From: an uncultured Bacteroides sp.
GTDB lineage: Bacteria; Bacteroidota; Bacteroidia; Bacteroidales; Bacteroidaceae
Direction of reading: 5' to 3'
DNA: 52,873 bases
Assembly: GCA_900542985.1 (NCBI GenBank)
Contig: UQPQ01000019.1
Span: 1 to 52,873 of the forward strand
Part shown: one piece after another, positions 25,824-34,558 of the stretch
How positions within the stretch are numbered: position 1 is the stretch's first letter
How the letters are laid out: every line of letters begins with the position of its first letter
Notes under the pieces: model-generated
Databases searched by the model: none
The model's input: the letters and a program-made list of their open reading frames with translations, nothing else
Told to the model about the DNA's origin: nothing
Made by a program: the position numbers and the translations under genes

Positions 25824-25895
25824 AATGAAGAATGAAGAACGAAGAATGAAGAATAGGTAAAAGTTGTTCCATGGCTCTTCATTCCTCATTCTTCT
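25824..25895. repeat. AT-rich GAAGAATGA hairpin between lysS and gpsA
   Basis: Left arm carries GAAGAATGAAGAAC and GAAGAATGAAGAAT in tandem; right arm carries CTTCATTCCTCATTCTTC. The arms pair over about 18 bases with mismatches. It would lie within a lysS-gpsA message as an attenuator or processing stem. Confidence 0.6.
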
Positions 25896-25902
25896 TTTTC
25901 AT

Positions 25903-27633
25903 TTATTGAATCTTTTGTATCCAGCTTGCTACTTCGTCCACAGTTGGATTAGTCAGTTCTAATTTGTATTTCTTATTTACACCGCAAATGTCTTGGTGTA
26001 ATTTCTGTGGATTTACGTCTTTCATGTCGGAAACAAGATTGTATCCGGCTTTCTGAATAACAGGTACCCAGTCTTCTGCAATACCCAATTCGATGAATTT
26101 AGCTGGTGCATCTTTCGGAATTACCTTTTCCGGACGCATCTGTGGGAAGAACAATACTTCCTGAATAGTGCTTTGGCCTGTCATAAGCATAACCAGACGG
26201 TCCATACCGATACCCATACCAGAAGTAGGAGGCATACCATATTCCAATGCACGTACGAAGTCTTTGTCGATGATCATTGCTTCATCATCACCCTTTTCGC
26301 TTAAGCGCATCTGTTCTTCAAAGCGTTCAAGCTGGTCGATTGGGTCGTTCAACTCAGAGTATGCGTTACACAATTCTTTTCCGTTTACCATCAGCTCAAA
26401 ACGTTCGGTCAGTTCCGGATTGTTGCGGTGACGTTTGGTCAGCGGTGACATTTCAATCGGATAATCGGTGATGAAAGTAGGCTGGATGTAGTTGCCTTCG
26501 CAGAATTCGCCGAAGATTTCATCAATCAACTTGCCTTTACCCATTGTGTCATCGATTTCCATATTCAGTTTCTGACATACTTCACGAATCTGTTCTTCGC
26601 TCATGCCAGTCAAATCATATCCGGTAAATTCTTTGATAGAATCCAGCATGGTAACACGTTTGAACGGAGCCTTGAAGTTGATCAGATGTTCGCCGACCTG
26701 TACTTCTGTGGTACCGTTTACGTCCATACAGATTTTCTCAATCATATTTTCTGTAAAGGTCATCATCCAGTTGTAGTCTTTGTAGGCTACATAGATTTCC
26801 ATACAAGTAAACTCTGGATTGTGTGTGCGGTCCATTCCTTCGTTTCGGAAGTTCTTTCCGATTTCGTATACACCTTCAAATCCACCTACGATCAGACGCT
26901 TCAGGTACAATTCGCTGGCAATACGCATATACAAAGGAATATCCAATGCATTGTGATGAGTAATAAACGGACGTGCTGCAGCTCCTCCGGCAATAGACTG
27001 CAGGATAGGAGTTTCTACTTCAATATAACCTTTAGAGTTGAAGTATTCGCGCATTGAGTTGTATACTTTGTTGCGTTTCAAGAAGATATCTTTTACACCA
27101 TCGTTTACAACCAGGTCTACATAACGTTGACGGTAACGTAATTCCGGATCTTCGAATTTATCGTATGCCACTCCATCTTTGTATTTTACAATTGGAAGTG
27201 GTTTGATTGATTTTGATAATACTGTCAACTTTTGAGCATGGATGGAAATTTCTCCCATCTGTGTGCGGAATACAAATCCTTCAATACCTACGAAGTCTCC
27301 TAAGTCGAGCAGACGCTTGAATACTACGTTGTATAAATCTTTGTTTTCATCCGGACAAATATCATCGCGGGTGATATATACCTGAATACGACCTTTAGAG
27401 TCTTGTAACTCAATGAAAGAAGCCTTACCCATTACACGGCGCGACATGATACGACCTGCTACCGAAACCTTGCGAGGTTCTGCTTCGTCCTCTTTGAATT
27501 CTGCTTTTATATCGGTAGAGAATGCATTGGTTACATACTCTGCTGCAGGGTACGGATCGATGCCCATCGCTCTCATTTCATTCAGACTGTTACGTCTGAT
27601 AATCTCCTGTTCACTTAGTTCTAATACGTTCAT
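25903..27633 (-). CDS. lysS: Lysyl-tRNA synthetase, class II
   Basis: Charges tRNA-Lys. The 576 residues hold an N-terminal OB-fold anticodon domain (about 55-160, [20 protein letters not shown]) and the class II catalytic core. Motif 2 is [18 protein letters not shown] and motif 3 [15 protein letters not shown]. The C-terminal extension of about 70 residues beyond motif 3 (ending [12 protein letters not shown]) is longer than in E. coli LysS (505 residues) and is common in Bacteroidetes. A minus-strand TAATTTTG box at 27669-27662 lies about 29 bases upstream. It is the first gene of the likely lysS-gpsA-pgi-HAD run. Confidence 0.97.
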   Translation of the reverse strand: MNVLELSEQEIIRRNSLNEMRAMGIDPYPAAEYVTNAFSTDIKAEFKEDEAEPRKVSVAGRIMSRRVMGKASFIELQDSKGRIQVYITRDDICPDENKDLYNVVFKRLLDLGDFVGIEGFVFRTQMGEISIHAQKLTVLSKSIKPLPIVKYKDGVAYDKFEDPELRYRQRYVDLVVNDGVKDIFLKRNKVYNSMREYFNSKGYIEVETPILQSIAGGAAARPFITHHNALDIPLYMRIASELYLKRLIVGGFEGVYEIGKNFRNEGMDRTHNPEFTCMEIYVAYKDYNWMMTFTENMIEKICMDVNGTTEVQVGEHLINFKAPFKRVTMLDSIKEFTGYDLTGMSEEQIREVCQKLNMEIDDTMGKGKLIDEIFGEFCEGNYIQPTFITDYPIEMSPLTKRHRNNPELTERFELMVNGKELCNAYSELNDPIDQLERFEEQMRLSEKGDDEAMIIDKDFVRALEYGMPPTSGMGIGMDRLVMLMTGQSTIQEVLFFPQMRPEKVIPKDAPAKFIELGIAEDWVPVIQKAGYNLVSDMKDVNPQKLHQDICGVNKKYKLELTNPTVDEVASWIQKIQ

Positions 27634-27661
27634 TTGTTGATATATTAACTCAATTTGGTTA

Positions 27662-27750
27662 CAAAATTAAAAAAGTTTTTGCAAAGTACCTCTAAATAAG
27701 GCTACTTTTTGCCATGGCATACTCATTATTAAATTAATTCGCTATTTTTG
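27662..27750. promoter_or_regulatory. Divergent promoter region of lysS and the antiporter
   Basis: Minus strand TAATTTTG (27669-27662) for lysS and plus strand TATTTTTG (27743-27750) for the antiporter. The -33 words are poorly placed for both. The plus-strand box supports the ATG at 27776 rather than the GTG at 27767. Confidence 0.55.
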
Positions 27751-27775
27751 TATGGTATTATAATTTGTGTGTATC

Positions 27776-30037
27776 ATGTCGCATTTAGCTCCATTGATTA
27801 GTGACCTGGCACTGATTCTGATGTGTGCCGGTTTGATGACTCTTGTTTTTAAAAAACTGAAACAGCCATTAGTGTTAGGGTATATTGTTGCTGGATTTAT
27901 AGCCAGTCCGCATTTTTCACTGACTCCTTCGGTAACGGATACTGCCAATATTCAGACTTGGTCGGATATTGGAGTTATCTTCCTCCTGTTTGCATTGGGA
28001 TTGGAATTCAGCTTTAAGAAAATGATGAAGATGGGAGGTTCGGTTGTGATTTCTGCATGTACCATTATTTTGTGTATGATTGCTGTAGGAATTTGTGTGG
28101 GCTGGGCTTTTGACTGGAAACGTATGGACTGTATTTATTTGGGAGGAATGCTGGCCATGTCGTCTACTACCATTATTTATAAAGCTTTTGATGATTTAGG
28201 TTTGCGTCAACAGAGGTTTGCTGGATTAGTGTTGAGTATCTTGATTTTGGAAGATATATTGGCTATCGTACTGATGGTAATGCTTTCGACAATGGCGGTG
28301 AGCCAGAATTTTGAAGGGGGAGAAATGGTAGGTAGTCTTGTCAAGTTGGTTTTCTTTTTGATATTATGGTTTGTGGTAGGTATTTATTTGATACCACTCT
28401 TTTTGAAAAAAGTTCGCCAGCTGATGAGTGATGAAACTTTGCTGATTGTAGCACTTGCTCTTTGCTTTGGAATGGTTGTATTTGCGTCTAAGGTGGGTTT
28501 TTCACCTGCTTTTGGGGCTTTTATAATGGGCTCTATTCTTGCTGAAACAATAGAATCTGAGCATATAGAAAAATTAGTGGCGCCTGTCAAAGATTTGTTT
28601 GGGGCTATCTTTTTTGTATCGGTGGGAATGATGGTTGATCCTCATATGGTGGTCGAGTATATTGTACCTATTGTGGTGATAGTATTAGCGATCTTATTAG
28701 GACAGGCTGTCTTTGGAACAATGGGAGTGTTGCTTTCCGGGCAGTCTTTGAAAACTGCCATGCAGTGTGGCTTCAGTTTAACCCAGATCGGTGAATTTGC
28801 ATTTATTATTGCCTCTTTAGGGGTTAGCTTGAATGTAACCAGTCATTTTCTATATCCTATAGTAGTGGCAGTATCGGTTATTACGACTTTTCTTACTCCT
28901 TATATGATACGTTTGGCTGTTCCTGCCTATAATTGGGTGGATCGTACAATGCCAGAAGGAGTCCGGACCTTTTTGGAGAGGTATTCTACTGGTTCGCAGA
29001 CCGTACAGCATGAAAATAACTGGAAGAAATTATTGGTTGCAATCATGCGTATTGTTTTGATTTATTCGGTGTTGTCTGTGGCGATTATGGGATTGTGTTT
29101 GCATTTGGTGGTACCTTTAATCGTTTCGGCTTTAGGTGATTTTTGGGGACGTTTATTAGGGGCTGTGGTGACGATATCTGCAATTGCTCCTTTCTTGCGT
29201 GCTTTGATCATGAAGAAAAATCGTTCGATTGAATTTAAGGCTTTGTGGTCGGATAGTCGCTTTAATCATGCTCCGTTGATAGCTGTAATATTGCTTCGGG
29301 TAGTAATTGCTACAGGCTTTGTGGTATATATCATTGAATTCTTGTTTAGAGCATCTGCTGCTTTGATGGTTGGTATTGCGGTTTTGTTGGTGGTTGGAAT
29401 GGTTTTCTCTCGTTTCTTGAAAAAGAGATCTATTGGTCTTGAGCGTACTTTCGTACAGAATTTGCGTTCAAAAGATATTCATAAAGAATATATTGGAGAA
29501 AAACGTCCTGAATATGAAAGTGGGTTATTAGATAGAAACTTGCACTTATCAGATTTTTCTGTACCTGCTGATTCTTTGTGGGCTGGTAAGACATTACAGG
29601 AATTGGACTTGGGGCAGAAATATAATGTGCATGTCGCATCGATTATTCGAGGAACTCATCGGATAAATATTCCAGGAGGAAGAATTCGTATTTTCCCTGG
29701 AGATACTTTACAGGTTATCGGTACGGATGAACAGTTATCTGTTTTTGCTCATTATGTAGGGCAGGTTTCTGATGCATTGGGTTATGAAGATGCTGAACAG
29801 CACGAAATGGTGTTGAAGCAGTTTAAGATTCCTGAAGTTTCGCCTATTGCAGGTCATACAATTAAAGAAAGTGGTATACGTAACGAATACCGTTGTATGG
29901 TTGTGGGGATAGAATCGGAAAACGATAAGCAACTTTGTTCTCCAAATGTCAATCGGCGTTTGGAAGTAGGGGATATTATTTGGATTGTCGGAGAAAAGAG
30001 TGATTTGCAACGTTTGGTGATGGCTGAGGTGAAATGA
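27776..30037 (+). CDS. CPA2-family cation:proton antiporter with TrkA-type domains
   Basis: Inner-membrane K+/H+ or Na+/H+ antiporter. From the chosen ATG it has 753 residues: a Na/H exchanger domain of about 12 helices (1-390, with FLLFALGLEFSFKKM and FGAFIMGSILAETIESE), further membrane helices (about 420-560), and a soluble C-terminal part. That part carries two TrkA-C-like repeats (about 595-660, LWAGKTLQELDLGQKYNVHVASIIRG cut short here; and about 680-750, IAGHTIKESGIRNEYRCMVV) which in the family sense nucleotides or ions. The full TrkA-N NAD domain is not evident. A GTG start at 27767 is less likely. It is the first of three plus-strand membrane protein genes. Confidence 0.87.
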   Translation: MSHLAPLISDLALILMCAGLMTLVFKKLKQPLVLGYIVAGFIASPHFSLTPSVTDTANIQTWSDIGVIFLLFALGLEFSFKKMMKMGGSVVISACTIILCMIAVGICVGWAFDWKRMDCIYLGGMLAMSSTTIIYKAFDDLGLRQQRFAGLVLSILILEDILAIVLMVMLSTMAVSQNFEGGEMVGSLVKLVFFLILWFVVGIYLIPLFLKKVRQLMSDETLLIVALALCFGMVVFASKVGFSPAFGAFIMGSILAETIESEHIEKLVAPVKDLFGAIFFVSVGMMVDPHMVVEYIVPIVVIVLAILLGQAVFGTMGVLLSGQSLKTAMQCGFSLTQIGEFAFIIASLGVSLNVTSHFLYPIVVAVSVITTFLTPYMIRLAVPAYNWVDRTMPEGVRTFLERYSTGSQTVQHENNWKKLLVAIMRIVLIYSVLSVAIMGLCLHLVVPLIVSALGDFWGRLLGAVVTISAIAPFLRALIMKKNRSIEFKALWSDSRFNHAPLIAVILLRVVIATGFVVYIIEFLFRASAALMVGIAVLLVVGMVFSRFLKKRSIGLERTFVQNLRSKDIHKEYIGEKRPEYESGLLDRNLHLSDFSVPADSLWAGKTLQELDLGQKYNVHVASIIRGTHRINIPGGRIRIFPGDTLQVIGTDEQLSVFAHYVGQVSDALGYEDAEQHEMVLKQFKIPEVSPIAGHTIKESGIRNEYRCMVVGIESENDKQLCSPNVNRRLEVGDIIWIVGEKSDLQRLVMAEVK

Positions 30038-30076
30038 AGTTCTTTGGACTGAAACGGAAAATAGATGTAAAAAAAA

Positions 30077-30106
30077 TTGTATATTAAAAAAGGTTTTATA
30101 CCTTTG
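30077..30106 (+). promoter_or_regulatory. Promoter of the small membrane protein pair
   Basis: TTG (30077-30079), 19-base spacer, TACCTTTG (30099-30106), 51 bases before the ATG at 30157. It shows that the two small genes are not dependent on the antiporter transcript. Confidence 0.8.
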
Positions 30107-30156
30107 CGATTGTAATATTTATTAACGGATTTGTTTAACCTTTAACAGACTGTATT

Positions 30157-30423
30157 ATGGCAACTGAAAATCAAAATGTAAACGTAGTAGTAACAAAGTC
30201 TCCTAAAAGTGTAGGTATTGCAATTGCTTTATCTTTATTCTTTGGCCCATTGGGTATGTTTTATTCTACAGTATTAGGAGCTATTGTAATGATTATTGTA
30301 AATCTAATCGTCGGACTTTTGACCTTTGGATTTGGCTTGATTCTTACTATTCCTATTGGTGTTATTTGGGCTGCAATTGCTGCAAATTCACACAATAAAA
30401 AATTAATGGCAGGAAAAATCTAA
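30157..30423 (+). CDS. Small two-helix membrane protein
   Basis: 88 residues. A polar N-terminus of about 17 residues is followed by two hydrophobic helices (about 18-38 and 42-75) and a short basic tail (NSHNKKLMAGKI). The run SLFFGPLGMFYS resembles the first helix of TM2-domain proteins, but the second-helix signature is not clear, so I leave the family open. It lies 10 bases upstream of the DUF6232-like gene and probably acts with it. Function unknown. Confidence 0.75.
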   Translation: MATENQNVNVVVTKSPKSVGIAIALSLFFGPLGMFYSTVLGAIVMIIVNLIVGLLTFGFGLILTIPIGVIWAAIAANSHNKKLMAGKI

Positions 30424-30433
30424 TTAAGAAAAC

Positions 30434-30835
30434 ATGGTAAGAGCGGACTTATATTATGATAAAGATGGCGTAAAAGTTACATCAAAAGAGTTTATATTAA
30501 ATAGTTCGCGCTATAAGCTATCTGACGTAAATGCAGTTTATGTTTCAAAGCGTGCTAATTATCGGAGATATCCTATTACGTTCGGAGTATTATCTTTTTT
30601 CTTTGGCCTTTTGATGGTGGGAGGATCCATGGGAGTCGCTTTGTTTTTCTTTCTGTGTGGCTTAATTATGCTTATAGTGGCTATACGGATGAAAACTCAA
30701 TATGCTTTGCGCCTTCGCATTGGTTGGGGGGAGACAATTCCATTGATCTCTACCGATCCTTATGAATTGGAAGAAATCAGGAAGGCTATTTGGGCTTCAA
30801 AGAATAATCTTGAGGAAGAGAAAGAAAAAGAATAG
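30434..30835 (+). CDS. DUF6232-like membrane protein
   Basis: 133 residues. The N-terminal soluble part (1-45, LYYDKDGVKVTSKEFIL, YKLSDVNAVYV) is followed by two close membrane helices (about 50-90) and a C-terminal part (about 95-120, QYALRLRIGWGETIPLISTD...ELEEIRKAIW). This order matches my memory of the DUF6232 family, whose function is unknown. The C-terminal tail is highly charged (LEEEKEKE). It is paired with the 88-residue membrane protein immediately upstream under one promoter, and a strong terminator follows 24 bases after the stop. Confidence 0.75.
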   Translation: MVRADLYYDKDGVKVTSKEFILNSSRYKLSDVNAVYVSKRANYRRYPITFGVLSFFFGLLMVGGSMGVALFFFLCGLIMLIVAIRMKTQYALRLRIGWGETIPLISTDPYELEEIRKAIWASKNNLEEEKEKE

Positions 30836-30858
30836 AAAGCTGATAAAATATAAACTGG

Positions 30859-30906
30859 AAAAACAGAAAGAGGCTAAATGAAATACATTTAGTCTCTTTC
30901 TGTTTT
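30859..30906. terminator. Two-way terminator
   Basis: AACAGAAAGAGGCTAAATG pairs with CATTTAGTCTCTTTCTGTT (one mismatch) around AAATA, followed by TTT. The stem is nearly 19 bp. It serves the converging DUF6232-like and S4 genes. Confidence 0.9.
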
Positions 30907-30916
30907 TATTTGGACT

Positions 30917-31336
30917 TTATTCTTCGTTATCATCAAAATCAAAGTCAAAATCGTCTATATATTCGGGAGTGAAAAACTCATCTAAATCTCGACGATCTTT
31001 TTTGGTGGGCCTTCCTGTACCTTTGGCACGATTGACAAAGCCACTTATTTTACTCATCTCTAGCAGTTCGTACTGGTCTGGAGTTGTTACGTTTTCCATA
31101 ATTTCAGGAACAAGCTTTGCTCCAACACGCTTTTCTATTGCTTGTATAACTTTGAATGAATAGGTGATAGGCGGTTTTTTTACCTGTATGGTATCTCCAG
31201 GTTTAATCATGCGAGCCGGTTTTGCTTGGGCACCATTAATATAGATTCTTCCTTTTTTGCAAGCTTCAGCTGCAATGGTGCGGGTTTTAAAGATTCGGGC
31301 AGCCCACATCCACTTATCTATTCTTGCTTCAGGCAT
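30917..31336 (-). CDS. S4-domain RNA-binding protein, Hsp15-like
   Basis: 139 residues. The S4 domain occupies about 5-65 (RIDKWMWAARIFKTRTIAAE, GRIYINGAQAKPARMIKPGD), the layout of heat-shock protein Hsp15, which in E. coli binds free 50S subunits carrying a stalled nascent chain. The rest has a basic segment (NRAKGTGRPTKKDRRDLDEF) and a very acidic tail (DDFDFDFDDNEE). It starts 9 bases after pth and belongs to the rplY-pth run, fitting a job in ribosome rescue. Confidence 0.85.
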   Translation of the reverse strand: MPEARIDKWMWAARIFKTRTIAAEACKKGRIYINGAQAKPARMIKPGDTIQVKKPPITYSFKVIQAIEKRVGAKLVPEIMENVTTPDQYELLEMSKISGFVNRAKGTGRPTKKDRRDLDEFFTPEYIDDFDFDFDDNEE

Positions 31337-31345
31337 AATGCTCGT

Positions 31346-31909
31346 TTATTTATTATTGTATTGATTCATGGTGATGTTTAATCCGGCCAGACAGAAGCTT
31401 TTTATTATTTCTCCTGCGGTTTCCAAACGTTCAGGCATGAGTTTCATATCTTCTTCTCCAAATTTTCCCAATACGTAATCTATTTGCCCTCCTTTTGGAA
31501 AATCATTGCCTATACCAAAACGTAGTCGGGCATAGTTTTGTGTACCTAATGTCGCCGCTATATGTTTTAAGCCGTTATGACCTGCATCGCTTCCTTTTCC
31601 TTTTAAACGTAAACTTCCAAATGGTAATGCTAAATCATCAACAATAATCAATACGTTTTCCAAAGGAATTTTTTCTTGTTGCATCCAATATCTTACAGCA
31701 TTTCCACTTAGGTTCATATATGTGGAAGGTTTGAGTAGGAGCATTTGTCTTCCTTTTATGGAGAGGGTAGAGGTCGCTCCGTAACGTCCGTCCTTAAAAA
31801 CAATATTGGACGCCTTAGCTAGGGCGTCCAATACCATAAATCCTATGTTGTGACGGGTATTTCGGTATTCTTCACCGATATTTCCCAGTCCTACAATCAA
31901 ATATTTCAT
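31346..31909 (-). CDS. pth: Peptidyl-tRNA hydrolase
   Basis: Cleaves the ester bond of peptidyl-tRNAs dropped from stalled ribosomes. The 187 residues are the normal length. Family features are [20 protein letters not shown] with catalytic His20 in RHNIGF, the [10 protein letters not shown] segment (about 60-70), [10 protein letters not shown] with the catalytic Asp, and [12 protein letters not shown]. It lies 36 bases downstream of rplY, the pairing rplY(ctc)-pth being widely conserved in bacteria, and 9 bases upstream of the S4 protein. Confidence 0.96.
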   Translation of the reverse strand: MKYLIVGLGNIGEEYRNTRHNIGFMVLDALAKASNIVFKDGRYGATSTLSIKGRQMLLLKPSTYMNLSGNAVRYWMQQEKIPLENVLIIVDDLALPFGSLRLKGKGSDAGHNGLKHIAATLGTQNYARLRFGIGNDFPKGGQIDYVLGKFGEEDMKLMPERLETAGEIIKSFCLAGLNITMNQYNNK

Positions 31910-31945
31910 TGAAAGGGATTTTGTGGTTTAGGTTACTGAAAATGA

Positions 31946-32542
31946 TTATTTATTTGCAGCAGCCTGAGCTCCACGAGCAGCACGAGTCAATTTAACTGCG
32001 CATACTACAGCCTCTTTTGCATTCAGAATCTGCAAACCTTCGTAGTTCAATTCACCAACTTTGATAGTCTTACCCAGACCTAAGCTTGTTACATCTACAA
32101 CCAAACGTTCTGGAATTACGTTGTACAATGCTTTAACTTTCAGTTTACGCATCTGTAATGCCAATTTACCACCGGCTTTCACACCTTCAGCCAAACCTTC
32201 CAATTTTACAGGAACTTCCATTACGATTGGGTTAGCTTCGTCAATCTGCAAGAAATCAACGTGCAGAATAGCATCAGTTACAGGGTGGAATTGGATATCT
32301 TTCATGATAGCATTTACTACTTTGCCATCAATGTTCAAATCTACTACATAGATATGAGGTGTGTATACCAATTTACGCAAACCTTCTACTGTTACAGTGA
32401 AGTGAGTTGCAACTGGTTTGCCGTTTTCGTCTTTCTGGATACCATACAATGCACATGGTACACCATTTTCTTTACGCAAGCTGTGAGTAGCTTTTTTACC
32501 TGTTTCAGTTCTTAAAGAACCTTTGATTTCAATTGATTTCAT
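31946..32542 (-). CDS. rplY: 50S ribosomal protein L25/Ctc
   Basis: Binds 5S rRNA in the large subunit. The 198 residues are of the long Ctc (TL5) type: an N-terminal L25 domain (1-95, IEIKGSLRTETGKKATHSLR, CALYG, HVDFLQIDE) and a C-terminal beta domain (100-190). The end is Ala-rich (RAARGAQAAANK). The start is well placed after the promoter at 32640-32670, giving a leader of about 90 bases with repeats and a possible stem. It heads the rplY-pth-S4 operon. Confidence 0.96.
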   Translation of the reverse strand: MKSIEIKGSLRTETGKKATHSLRKENGVPCALYGIQKDENGKPVATHFTVTVEGLRKLVYTPHIYVVDLNIDGKVVNAIMKDIQFHPVTDAILHVDFLQIDEANPIVMEVPVKLEGLAEGVKAGGKLALQMRKLKVKALYNVIPERLVVDVTSLGLGKTIKVGELNYEGLQILNAKEAVVCAVKLTRAARGAQAAANK

Positions 32543-32632
32543 TGTTTTTAATTTTTTGTGTTACTCTAAATTAAGTGTATCTATTGCTTAATTCACCATC
32601 ACACGATGTGGTATATCACACGATGAACTTAA
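32543..32632 (-). promoter_or_regulatory. Structured leader of rplY mRNA
   Basis: The leader carries the word ATCACACGATG twice (plus-strand sense, near 32598 and 32615). On the mRNA strand TTAAGTTCATC can pair with GATGGTGAATTAA, bringing the two repeat copies into one stem-loop. This could be an autoregulatory site for L25; no known leader family was recognised. Confidence 0.4.
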
Positions 32633-32639
32633 AGCGGCG

Positions 32640-32670
32640 CAAAGGTAAGAATAATCTTTTACTTTGACAA
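32640..32670 (-). promoter_or_regulatory. Promoter of rplY-pth-S4
   Basis: Minus strand TTG (32670-32668), 20-base spacer, TACCTTTG (32647-32640). Confidence 0.75.
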
Positions 32671-32717
32671 GTGTTTTTAATCTTTTCTAAATTAAATACT
32701 TTGTGTATAGAGTTTAT

Positions 32718-33092
32718 TTAAAACTCAATGTCAATTTTTATTGCATCTGAGTTTACAGTTTCATGTTCTTCATCCTCTTTTTTATGAGGTGCCAGTGATG
32801 AAGTATTCCCCTGTCCTTGTTCTATGTATTGAATTGTTTCCTGCAAGCCATTCATGAATTTCTCGAAATCTTCTTTATAAAGGAAAATCTTATGCTTCTC
32901 AAAGCTTATTTGAGATGCTTCCCCTTCTCCAGATACTATTTTTTTACTTTCAGTAATAGCTAAAAACATTTCGTCTTTTCTGTTTTTCTTGACATCGAGG
33001 TAATAGATTCGTTTTCCTGCTTTTATTGCTTTTGAAAAAACAATGTCTTTATCATTTTCGTTTAGTCCATTTTTCTTTTTTAAATCTTCCAT
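32718..33092 (-). CDS. PUR-domain nucleic-acid-binding protein (DUF3276)
   Basis: 124 residues. The core (about 15-90) has the beta-rich PUR pattern: DIVFSKAIKAGKRIYYLDVK, DEMFLAITESKKI, KHKIFLYKEDFEKFMNGLQE. DUF3276 belongs to the PUR-alpha-like group; the Borrelia homologue binds DNA and RNA as a regulator. The C-terminal tail (95-124) is acidic and looks disordered. Its target here is unknown. It stands alone, about 25 bases downstream of the rplY promoter region's outer edge and divergent from nusB. No good -7 box was found upstream. Confidence 0.82.
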   Translation of the reverse strand: MEDLKKKNGLNENDKDIVFSKAIKAGKRIYYLDVKKNRKDEMFLAITESKKIVSGEGEASQISFEKHKIFLYKEDFEKFMNGLQETIQYIEQGQGNTSSLAPHKKEDEEHETVNSDAIKIDIEF

Positions 33093-33232
33093 AAGCTTGA
33101 TTTCTTATTAAAAACGCCTTCAAATTTGATGATTTTTTTGAAAAATACAAAGAAACGAGTATAAAAATAAAGTCTATGAATGATTTGCATAAAAAAGTTC
33201 TCTATCTTTATGCAGATATAAAGGAAAATATC

Positions 33233-33240
33233 TATTTTTG
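33233..33240 (+). promoter_or_regulatory. -7 element that fixes the nusB start
   Basis: TATTTTTG. An in-frame ATG at 33238 overlaps this box, so translation must begin at the downstream ATG at 33268. Confidence 0.7.
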
Positions 33241-33267
33241 CACTCTCAAATATATGGAACAAATAGT

Positions 33268-34194
33268 ATGATTAACAGAGTTCTTATTCGTCTGAAAATA
33301 GTTCAGATAATTTATGCGTATTATCAGAACGGTGGTAAAAATTTAGATACTGCAGAAAAAGAGTTGTTCTTCAGTTTATCTAAAGCGTATGATTTGTATA
33401 ACTATCTCTTGCTTCTCATGGTGGAGGTTACGAAGTATGCCAGCAGACGGCTGGATGCAGCGAAAAATAAACTGGCTCCTACCAAAGAGGATTTGTGTCC
33501 TAATACCAAGTTTGTAGAAAACCGCTTCATTGCTCAGCTTGAAGTCAACAAACAGCTGAATGAGTTTGCTTCTACCCAAAAGAAAACTTGGGAGAATGAG
33601 GGTGACTTTATTAAAAATCTGTGTGAGCAGATTATGCAGAGCGATATATATAAGGAGTATATGGAGAGTGAAACCTCTTCGTATGAAGAAGATCGTGAAG
33701 TATGGCGCAAGATTTACAAACGTATTATTTTCAACAATGCAAGATTGGATGAAGTGTTGGAAGACCAGAGTTTGTATTGGAATGATGATAAGGAAATTGT
33801 TGATACTTTTGTATTGAAGACCATCAAACGTTTTGATCCTAAAAACGGAGAAAAGCAGGAACTTCTTCCTGAGTTTAAAGATGAAGAAGATCAGGATTTT
33901 GCACGTCGATTGTTCCGTCGTACTATCTTGAACGCAGATTATTATCGTCATTTGATTAGTGAAAATTCTAAGAACTGGGATTTGGATCGAGTAGCTTTAA
34001 TGGATGTGGTTATTATGCAGATTGCTTTGGCCGAAATATTGAGTTTCCCTAATATTCCAGTGAATGTATCATTGAATGAATATGTAGAAATAGCCAAGTT
34101 ATATAGCACTCCAAAGAGTGGTGGCTTTATTAATGGTACTTTGGATGGAATAGTTAATCAATTGAAAAAGGAAAACAAGCTGACAAAAAATTGA
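33268..34194 (+). CDS. nusB: Transcription antitermination factor NusB, extended form
   Basis: With NusE (S10) NusB binds BoxA RNA and helps antitermination in rRNA operons. From the chosen start there are 308 residues, about twice the E. coli length (139). The opening INRVLIRLKIVQIIYAYYQ is the NusB RNA-binding N-terminus and the final NusB core is at the C-terminus (about 190-300, FARRLFRRTIL, WDLDRVALMDVVIMQIALAEILSFPNIPVNVSLNEYVEIAK read in parts, FINGTLDGIVNQL). The middle of about 120 residues is a lineage insert. This long form is common in Bacteroidetes. It heads the nusB-yajC-ybbR-coaE run. Confidence 0.92.
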   Translation: MINRVLIRLKIVQIIYAYYQNGGKNLDTAEKELFFSLSKAYDLYNYLLLLMVEVTKYASRRLDAAKNKLAPTKEDLCPNTKFVENRFIAQLEVNKQLNEFASTQKKTWENEGDFIKNLCEQIMQSDIYKEYMESETSSYEEDREVWRKIYKRIIFNNARLDEVLEDQSLYWNDDKEIVDTFVLKTIKRFDPKNGEKQELLPEFKDEEDQDFARRLFRRTILNADYYRHLISENSKNWDLDRVALMDVVIMQIALAEILSFPNIPVNVSLNEYVEIAKLYSTPKSGGFINGTLDGIVNQLKKENKLTKN

Positions 34195-34237
34195 TATATT
34201 TGTGCGCTATTAAATAACTAATTATTAAGAAAAACCT

Positions 34238-34546
34238 ATGAACCTTTTAACTGTATTATTGCAGGCTCAAGCTGGAGGAGATTATTCCTTCCTTATTATG
34301 ATGGTAGCCATTTTTGCTATCATGTATTTTTTCATGATTCGTCCACAGCAGAAGAAGCAGAAAGAAATTGCTAACTTCCGTAAAAATCTGGAAGTAGGAC
34401 AGTCTGTTATTACTGCTGGTGGTATTTATGGAAAAATTAAGGAAATTGAAGATAACGCCGTTGTGGTAGAAATTGCGCCAAGTGTGAAAATCAGAGTAGA
34501 TAAAAACTCTATTTATGCAGATGCGCAGGCTCAGGCAAACAAATAA
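34238..34546 (+). CDS. yajC: Preprotein translocase subunit YajC
   Basis: Small inner-membrane partner of SecDF in protein export. The 102 residues have one helix (about 18-37) followed by the family signature FMIRPQQKKQKEI and a soluble domain (GQSVITAGGIYGKIKEI, VVVEIAPSVKIRVDK). The C-terminus ends AQAQANK. It lies 43 bases after nusB and 12 bases before ybbR. A TATATTTG box at 34195-34202 may give it an additional promoter, without a good -33 word. secDF is not in the window. Confidence 0.93.
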   Translation: MNLLTVLLQAQAGGDYSFLIMMVAIFAIMYFFMIRPQQKKQKEIANFRKNLEVGQSVITAGGIYGKIKEIEDNAVVVEIAPSVKIRVDKNSIYADAQAQANK

Positions 34547-34558
34547 AAATCTATTAAT

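Noticed and set aside
27767..27775. GTG start for the antiporter
   Set aside because: ATG at 27776 gives a conventional start (MSHLAPLI) and is better spaced from the -7 box.
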